This document shows, piece after piece, positions 54,301 through 60,000 of a DNA stretch of 60,000 bases. Below the pieces are notes generated by a model, which saw only the letters and a list, made by a program, of their open reading frames with translations, was not told where the DNA came from and searched no databases. The DNA comes from Nematostella vectensis (taxonomy: Eukaryota; Cnidaria; Anthozoa; Actiniaria; Edwardsiidae), in contig NC_064039.1 in assembly GCF_932526225.1 (NCBI RefSeq), positions 14,962,139 to 15,022,138 of the forward strand, given 5' to 3'. The position numbers and the translations under genes were made by a program. The number at the start of each line of letters is the position of its first letter. Position 1 is the stretch's first letter.

Positions 54301-57300
54301 ATCTCTGAAAGCAAAAGGGTAAACATAGCACTAAGCCTGTATGGTCATACAATATGTGACAAAATATTTTATTAAACGGATTAAAAACATCATGCTTCAA
54401 AGGAAATATAATATAAACTTTGCTGATCATCCTCCCCCTATACAATGCATGTAACAATATCTCTGACAAAAATAGTATTTATACGAAGTTAATGTATCAT
54501 GAATGATCATGCTATGAGACACGCATCCACTTACAATTTCTGTAGGTTTGGCATGAATTGGAAGACTTCAGGGTCGATAAACTTGATGGGATTGTGGTTC
54601 AGTTTTCTAAAATCACAAACAGAAGAGAACTTACGTAATTTTCAAAATGGTTTGCTGCTAAGAAAAAATAAGAACAACTCTCGCTCACAATACACGAAGA
54701 TTTGAAGCCAATTTGAAAGCGTTCTTGTCGACTCGAAGTATCTTATTCCAGCTCAAATCACTATAAAATATAAGAAGAAAAAATATATGAAATAGCGGTC
54801 GGCGATAATAATGATAATGATGACAAAGAAAATGATTATCTGTATAATTTACTTACAGGTATTTGATCTCTCGAAGGCCACTAAAGTCCGTCGCCTTTAG
54901 GTCATTAATGTCGTTTTTGGCAAACAAGCTGTTTAGAAAAAAGGGTTTAACAGCTTCACACATTTACATGTTTAAACAAAAAAGGATCTGGCCCCAAGAA
55001 AGGAAAAGGGGAGGAGGGATGCGGGAGGGGGGAACAGAACTTAACAGAAGACAGACCATAGCTGTACTTACACGACCGCGGTGCTCTCAGGTAATCTCTT
55101 AGGGATCGCGAACAAAGTGGTTCCGTAGACAACGACTCCGCTAGTAGATCTATAACACGTGATCTCTGGTGGGCAGTCTGTTGGAAAGCAGTGACATGAG
55201 ATCTAAACTGTAACTTTATTTAACTACCCTATTCAACTAGTCCTTGAAGACCGAAACAAATAACGTGAAGTGTCATCACATATTGTCAATAATGGCCTAA
55301 ACTTAGGGTTAATTATGCATCAGAGCGTCATCCTGCCTGCTCGCAGGAATTCACTCTTTGATTTTAAGCATAAGAAATTTCATCTCAACCCAGCTTGCCC
55401 GTGCGGCCAGCATAAAACAAAATGGCAACCATAGCAAAAATAGGTATATGGCTGCAAGCAGGTTTAGCGTTCAGATATCAGCATAAGCTCGGAGTGAACT
55501 CTCAAGACCGTTATCCGATCATAACTACCTTGTTCTCGCCCTTCCCAGATCTAAGCTATAGCCCAATATCTAAGCTATAGCCCAATATCTAAGCTATAGT
55601 CCCAGATCTATGTCATATCTAAATCTATATCATAAGATACACCAGTAATCTTCCTAGATCAAATATTACATGAAAGAATCAGGCTTTTTTTGAAGAACGG
55701 TTAAAGAATTTTAAAAATAAACTCTCCAGCAATGTAAGTATATGATTCATGTTATCCATGTTTTCTCATATTAATTAAAAAACAATAATAAAAATTTGAA
55801 TAATGTCTGTATATTTGGTATACTTGATTCTGACGGCATCCCCTGCCTCTCTCTCCTCTCTACGCTATGACAGTCGGAACGACATACATACCTGCAATGC
55901 AGTGCAGCTTGTGATCTGAGAAAACAAATATTTTGATAAGAAAATAAATGTGTTCTCGGATAATGGAATGACAAAAGACATGCTCGAATACCCAGAAAAC
56001 GTGTTTACTGCGATCCAAAATGGCGCCCGATCCGAGCAAACGGAACATATTTTTATTATTTCTCTCTCTCATTCGTATCACTGAACTCTCTTTTTTTAAC
56101 CTAAAAGCTCTAACGAAATCCCACCTCGTGCGTTTAGTCCGTAAGGCCTAGGGTATACGCCATTCTTTTCATGTTCCGTTCCAAATGCAAATACAACGTG
56201 CAAATAAAAAAGGAAGTGTATTGTTTCTTCACTTCCATGCATTTCCATTTAGAACGGAACATGAAAAGAACGCCGTTGCGCTATACCTCACATCCTGAGT
56301 TGAGATTTTGATATTGTTCGGTCTAAATGCGTGAGAGGCTCGTTGTAAAACGAGGAAAAGGGCCAAGGAAGGGAATTTCTTTTGAAAATTGCTGTAAAAA
56401 AATAATGCCTTGTTACCTACAACCGCATCATAGCGTAGCCTGAATCCTTGGCGGCCTGAGAATGCGGTAGATGTAAACACAATCTTGAGCCTGGAGGTAG
56501 CAGTCATTATGGACAGCGGATAACGGTTCCCGCAGAACCGCCCAATGCTCATGCGCGAATCTTGGCCGCCGTCCATGAGCTCTAAGAAATCGCGGGCGCA
56601 CAAGGGGTCATCCTCAAGGTCAAACATGATAAAAGTGAGTCTGATCACGTTACCAACAGGTACACTGATTCGCCATGTGCACGACATGAATCCTGGGTAA
56701 TATCCGGGGTAATTTGGCGAGAATATCTCTCCGCTAGGTGTAGTCATTATAATTCTGCAGGCTGTGAATGAGAAATGGTTGCATTAGATACGCCATTGTG
56801 AGGGAGTAGTAAGTATTACCCTTTTTTTAGCCTTAAACATGAGTTTCCGGTATAGAAATAAATGGAATGGGTAGCTTTGCTTCAAAAATAAAGAGCAAGA
56901 ACAACTTTGGCATTGTACGCTCCAAAGATAATCTTTTTCTTTATAAATTACATAAGTTCGCCAACAGTCAGTGTAATGGAGTATTTTTGCAGTTTGTACT
57001 ACCCAAAGTACCTTTCATGGCTGTTGATGGTGTTAAGTCGCAGTAATCAGAGCTGTAATACATCCCAGAAATGGACACAAATCCGTCATCGAAGAGATTG
57101 CCTTGAACGCGTATCTAAAAACAAAATACATCATTTCATTATAAATGATTTTAGTGTTTTTAATTACTGTGGTGCTTTGCTGATAAATGATGGGATATGG
57201 TACGGACGTTTTGTTGTTTTTGTTGTTGTTCGTTTTTTATGTATTGAAGAGATCACAAAATTCTTTGATTTCTAAAAATTATCTCAGGTCGTCCCCCCTT

Positions 57301-59386
57301 TGGTGGACATCCGTCGGCTCACCTTGTACGCAGATGAAGTCGGTATCCAAACTTTCCCAGTTCTCCAAACTTTGTCGTTATTCCCGTAGTCTATCCAGAC
57401 GGGGCGTTCAGGTATGCCAGGGTAATCTATCGTCTGGTACAGAATCAGGCTGCTTCTTTCATTTGACACGATCCTGTACTTGAAGGCCAAGCATTGAGCG
57501 TTCGTGCCTTGGGTTCGATTGAACCACAGGCTCTCGAAAGAATCCGAAACATTGGTGTTTATCTTGCTGATTAACGACAAGGAGGGACCTGAATAATAAA
57601 TGGATAAAAAAGTCACAGGAAAGGAGTTAACACTAGAATAAAATTTGACTATATTCGCCATTGTTGAATAATTCCTCAATTATTTGACCCTGGTTTTGGT
57701 TTCGGTCATGTTTTATCGTGTATAGCCGTTGTCTTATTATCACCTTAATCACCATCATAATCATCTATATAGATGATTATGATGTGAATATTCATAATCA
57801 TCTATACAGAAGATTATGAATATTCCAATGCTTATTCCAATGTGTTTTGGCGTAGCGGTCGTCGTAGCACAAAGTCCGTATTACCTCGCTTACAACACTG
57901 GAACATGACGTTTCGTGTCATCGAACCGGTTCTCACCTGCATGTTGTAGACAGGTTACTGGTTCGGTTTTGACTTCCTCCTTTGATTGAAGCTGCTCGTA
58001 AAGCGATGACCAAGAGACAAACGTTCCATGCTCATCCAAGCAAGCGTACGACATGGCGCCGATCAAATCCCCAGATAGAGCCACTGGCCATATGTTGAAC
58101 CCGGTCAGTTTCACAGAAGCCTTCGGTATTAGGATGCCGTTAGTGGATCTTGTGACCAGAGACATGCTCCCTCTTCCTTCAATGGATGAATAGCCTTCTA
58201 TCAAAATCAACTATAGTATGAATATTGCCACGCAATTACGTAAGACGGGGAAAAGTTAGAACCATGCCAAGAGTGAAAGTGCAGTCGGACTAAACTCTAA
58301 GGATAACCGAGCACAAGAACACCTCATAATAATAACAGTTTTCCTAATGTAAATTACTCCAAATTGTTATTGTAACTGCTTAATAATATCACACGTCAAT
58401 ACGGGGAGTTTTTGTGATTCTACTGTGTATTTATGTTAAAAATTCGTATAAACCATGATTTTCTGGTGCCAATGAATGCAGATGAGCCGCGCCGATTGTT
58501 TTAGTTACGGTTACAATTCATTAGCACTAGATGAATGTCGAATGATAAAATTCAAGTTTAATAGATAAAAAAAACTTCAGCTGAACTCATATCCAGCTAT
58601 ATTCCATAATACGCTGATTCCAAATAGGGTTACAATAAAAAAACATAAACAAATATATGGTTCTAAATCCTTGTTGCTGAAAGCCTTGAAGCTCAAAGCC
58701 TCATAAAAAACTGAGGCATATTGTGTTACGACACACAATATTTTTAGTGCAACCTTATCTCAACTAGGTATCTACTAAATCTGTTACTTTGCAACCCCAA
58801 GTGGGAGCAAACACTTTTGTAGTTATGTAACTTATGTACTTATGTAAATTTACAGTAAAGTTACCATGAACTTTGACCATGTCGGCGAGGTGCTGGCCAT
58901 GACCAACGATTTGTCCGTCAAGAAACAAGTGCCATAAGCCCCAGGAGGACTTCCACGTGAAACACACGTGATACCATGTGTCCCCAGTCAGAGAAACATT
59001 GACCGACCTATTAAAGACCAAAAAAACTTTCTTTATCAATGTCCATCCCATTCTATATTGGGTAGGCAAATGACCGGGGGGGGAAGGGCCTAATCCGAGG
59101 TAAAGCGCCTTCGCGTTCAATTACCACAAGCACGCCATTTTCTGGGAAAGAGGGGGAGAGGGGCAAATTTACCTGCTAACGTTTGCTATGAGCACAGTTA
59201 AACTGTTCTCTATGATCCGAAGGCCATAGTTGCCCAAGTGACTGACTGGCGAATAGGATTCCACATCGAGCGTCACGTTAGAAATCTTCACCCAAAGACA
59301 TAATGTCATCTCTTCAACTTCAGCTCGATAGCATTTAAAAGATACGTAAATACTGCTACCCGGAAGGAGCTCTACTTGCGAAGAGT
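45223..59386 (-). CDS. Gene B: pentraxin-MAM-CUB-LRR G-protein-coupled receptor (LGR-like), 5' end missing
   Basis: Fourteen exons join in one frame (about 1,022 residues in the window): 59173-59386, 58854-59007, 57937-58210, 57323-57588, 57012-57114, 56417-56761, 55072-55177, 54857-54928, 54535-54606, 51206-51277, 50633-50704, 47703-47774, 47377-47454, 46083-46973, then TM7 45771-45925 and tail 45223-45347 (16 coding blocks counting each LRR exon). Order: pentraxin/LamG-like, MAM, CUB, LRRNT, six LRRs, 7TM. LGR receptors couple large LRR ectodomains to G proteins; glycoprotein-hormone, R-spondin and relaxin receptors belong here. The 7TM looks closest to the relaxin-type or invertebrate LGR group, but a tree is needed. 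The pentraxin-MAM-CUB N-terminus is unlike the vertebrate receptors. The first visible exon starts mid-codon, so the signal peptide lies beyond 60000 or in an unrecognised exon above 59386. Confidence 0.85.
45771..46973 (-). CDS. Gene B: seven-transmembrane GPCR domain
   Basis: Exon 46083-46973 carries the hinge (LVLCCYAMKE with further Cys) and TM1-TM6; exon 45771-45925 adds TM7. Landmarks: GNFYVLLYW (TM1), LAVADLLMGVYL (TM2), Cys in MLCQVAG and in SVCLPL (extracellular disulphide), DRLNCI at the DRY position, CCWMPI in TM6 and NPLLY in TM7, then helix 8 HARQTLAFWKHFRIRF. DRLNC departs from DRY or ERW, and may alter basal coupling. Confidence 0.92.
47377..55177 (-). CDS. Gene B: LRR N-cap and six leucine-rich repeats
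   Basis: Exon 55072-55177 is an LRRNT cap (CPPEITCYRS, then LFAIPKRLPEST). Five exons of exactly 72 nt and one of 78 nt, all with phase-2 boundaries, each encode one LRR: LFAKNDINDLKATDFSGL, LNHNPIKFIDPEVF, LRQNLISNLPESAL, LQDNSIKEIPDGFF, LSGNQIKRLTERTFKGL and LDNNHLVESDVDQDAFSGL. One-repeat-per-exon structure is usual for LGR genes. Introns of 2.9 kb (47775-50632) and 3.3 kb (51278-54534) interrupt the array; I found no further LRR exons in them. Confidence 0.85.
47775..50632 (-). other. Gene B LRR intron (2.9 kb)
   Basis: It has G-rich tracts (48077-48103, 48413-48424), a CCAAGATGGCGGATTCAAG motif near 48600 shared with a gene A intron, a minus-strand open frame at 49185-49578 that could be decayed transposon sequence but matches nothing I can name, and a tRNA-like fragment near 49665. 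Confidence 0.5.
51897..52032. mobile_element. Palindromic MITE-like element
   Basis: The arms TAAGGCTTAGTTCAAACGT and CGTTTGAGCTTAGCCTA, then ATGAGCCGTATTCAATGCAA and TTGCATTGAATACGGCTAAT, make a near-perfect 136-bp foldback with no coding capacity. It lies in a gene B intron. Confidence 0.75.
52232..54018. mobile_element. 1.8-kb inverted-repeat element in a gene B intron
   Basis: Arms of about 550 and 467 bp (near 52232-52780 and 53552-54018) are reverse complements; the outer ends are AATTCACCCTTTCGGC and GCCGAAAGGGTGAATT. The loop has no transposase frame. The left arm has about 80 bp more than the right. I could not identify a target-site duplication. Confidence 0.8.
55547..55620. repeat. 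19-bp tandem repeat
   Basis: ATCTAAGCTATAGCCCAAT repeats three to four times, fading into diverged copies, in the intron between the CUB and LRRNT exons. Confidence 0.8.
56152..56287. mobile_element. Palindromic MITE-like element
   Basis: GGTATACGCC...TTTTCATGTTCCGTT on the left is matched by AACGGAACATGAAAA...GCTATACC on the right, forming a 136-bp foldback just downstream of the CUB exon donor. Confidence 0.7.
56417..56761 (-). CDS. Gene B: CUB domain exon
   Basis: A single 345-nt exon encodes a textbook CUB domain: GEIFSPNYPGYYPGFMSCTW, then IRLTFIMFDLED, CARDFLELMDGG, IGRFCGNRYP, LKIVFTSTAFSGRQGFRLRY. The four Cys are present, and the acidic residues (FDLED, ARDFLE) fit a Ca2+-binding CUB. 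Confidence 0.9.
57012..57588 (-). CDS. Gene B: MAM domain exons
   Basis: Exons 57323-57588 and 57012-57114. The sequence has CLAFKYRIVS, LILYQTIDYPG, KVWRTGKVWIPTSSAYK and then IRVQGNLFDDGFVSISG, ending with the Cys in SDYCDLTP. Aromatic-rich strands, WRTGKVWIP and a late Gly-rich acidic loop followed by Cys fit a MAM adhesion domain. Confidence 0.68.
57937..59386 (-). CDS. Gene B: pentraxin/LamG-like domain exons
   Basis: Exons 59173-59386, 58854-59007 and 57937-58210. Seen: YVSFKCYRAEVEEMTLCLWV, then TGDTWYHVCFTWKSSWG, LFLDGQIVGHG, and later GFNIWPVALSGDLIG. W-x-H-x-C-x-x-W followed by a DG turn and NIWxxxLS is the pentraxin signature. The two Cys in LCLWV and HVCFTW fit the pentraxin disulphide. 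The donor of the middle exon (ACT|GTAAATTT) was chosen to keep phase. Confidence 0.75.
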
Positions 59387-59639
59387 CTGTTGGAAGCAAT
59401 TCAAAACGCGCTTGGAGAGAAATGATGATAACTCAACAATCGACACTGAAATACTCTGATTACTAGTCTTCGGTCTTTCAAATTTAAAAATGTTTTAAAT
59501 ACGTTTTTGTCTTATTTTATTGATCTAGAGCCCCTAAACATAAAACTATTACTATACTCAAAATTCAAATCTTATTTCATCTTATTTTATTTAATGTACA
59601 TCACAGCACCTGGCAGAGCGTTCATATAAAAGAGGTGTT

Positions 59640-59895
59640 TATACAGTCGTTTGACAAAAGGTTGTCATCAACCGGATTTGCGACTACGCAACAAGCCCGC
59701 ATGTAAGCATGGGTAAAAACCACTGAAGCGCCTAGTTGCATATATTAGCCACCGCTACACCGTCTAAGTCTGAAGTTATGCAGTGGCTAATATATGCAGC
59801 TAAGCGCTTCAGTGGTTTTTACCCATGCTTACATGCGCGCTTGTCGCGTAGTCGCAAAGCCGGTTGATGACAACCTTTTGTCAAACGACTGTATA
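59640..59895. mobile_element. Palindromic Tc1/mariner-like MITE
   Basis: A 256-bp near-perfect foldback: TATACAGTCGTTTGACAAAA at the left and its complement at the right, with arms of about 113 bp and a 30-bp loop. A TA at each outer edge next to TACAGTCG fits a TA target site, as for Tc1/mariner elements. Non-coding. Confidence 0.8.
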
Positions 59896-60000
59896 CAAAT
59901 ATTGTATACGTAGCGTGACTAACTTGAGGCTGTCCAATTCTCAAGATCTTGATTGCTGGAATCTGTAAGATCGTTCTCGCTCCTTGTTCTCCACAATGTG

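Noticed and set aside
1-60000. CRISPR arrays, operons or bacterial insertion sequences
   Set aside because: Tandem arrays here have no unique spacers, and the genes have spliceosomal introns; this is animal nuclear DNA.

Overview
The window looks like an anthozoan cnidarian nuclear genome, probably a sea anemone of the Nematostella type. Many small exons have GT..AG introns, the non-coding DNA is AT-rich with many MITE-like palindromes and minisatellites, and the receptor ectodomains are built from phase-1 shuffled modules. The species call is an inference from gene style; no database was searched. All multi-exon genes found lie on the minus strand, so transcription runs from high to low coordinates.

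Gene A (35967 down to about 4699) is the main find. I could chain 37 coding exons in one unbroken frame, giving about 2,380 residues. The predicted order is signal peptide, PAN/apple domain, Ser/Thr-rich stalk, four SEA+FN3 cassettes, eight more FN3 domains (12 in total), then a membrane core that looks like a glutamate-receptor channel. That core is an S1-like segment, TM1, a re-entrant pore loop, TM3, an S2-like lobe, TM4 and a basic, helical cytoplasmic tail. The pore carries the K+-channel filter TMTTVGYGD. It therefore reads as a GluR0-like, K+-selective receptor channel fused to a giant adhesion-type ectodomain. The codon for the first glycine of the filter is split by a 5.8-kb intron. 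That intron contains an intronless Ras-like GTPase gene (10485-11114) on the opposite strand.

Gene B (59386, and beyond the right edge, down to 45223) encodes a leucine-rich-repeat GPCR of the LGR type. Fourteen exons join in frame into pentraxin/LamG-like, MAM, CUB, LRRNT, six LRRs and a 7TM domain with NPLLY in TM7, then a short tail. Its 5' end lies outside the window. Gene C, at the left edge, is only the first coding exon (1724-1804) of a gelsolin-like actin-binding protein; the rest lies beyond position 1.

The 36-45 kb interval has no recognisable gene. It holds a 2.1-kb inverted-repeat element flanked by TTAA, plus smaller palindromic elements. A second inverted-repeat element sits in a gene B intron (52232-54018). 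A palindromic, mariner-like MITE lies upstream of the first visible exon of gene B (59640-59895). Tandem arrays lie at 6877-7114, 8846-8998, 12529-13082, 14426-14903, 24015-24322, 26381-26711 and 29711-30899. The array at 24015-24322 repeats a splice acceptor seven times, mostly in frame.
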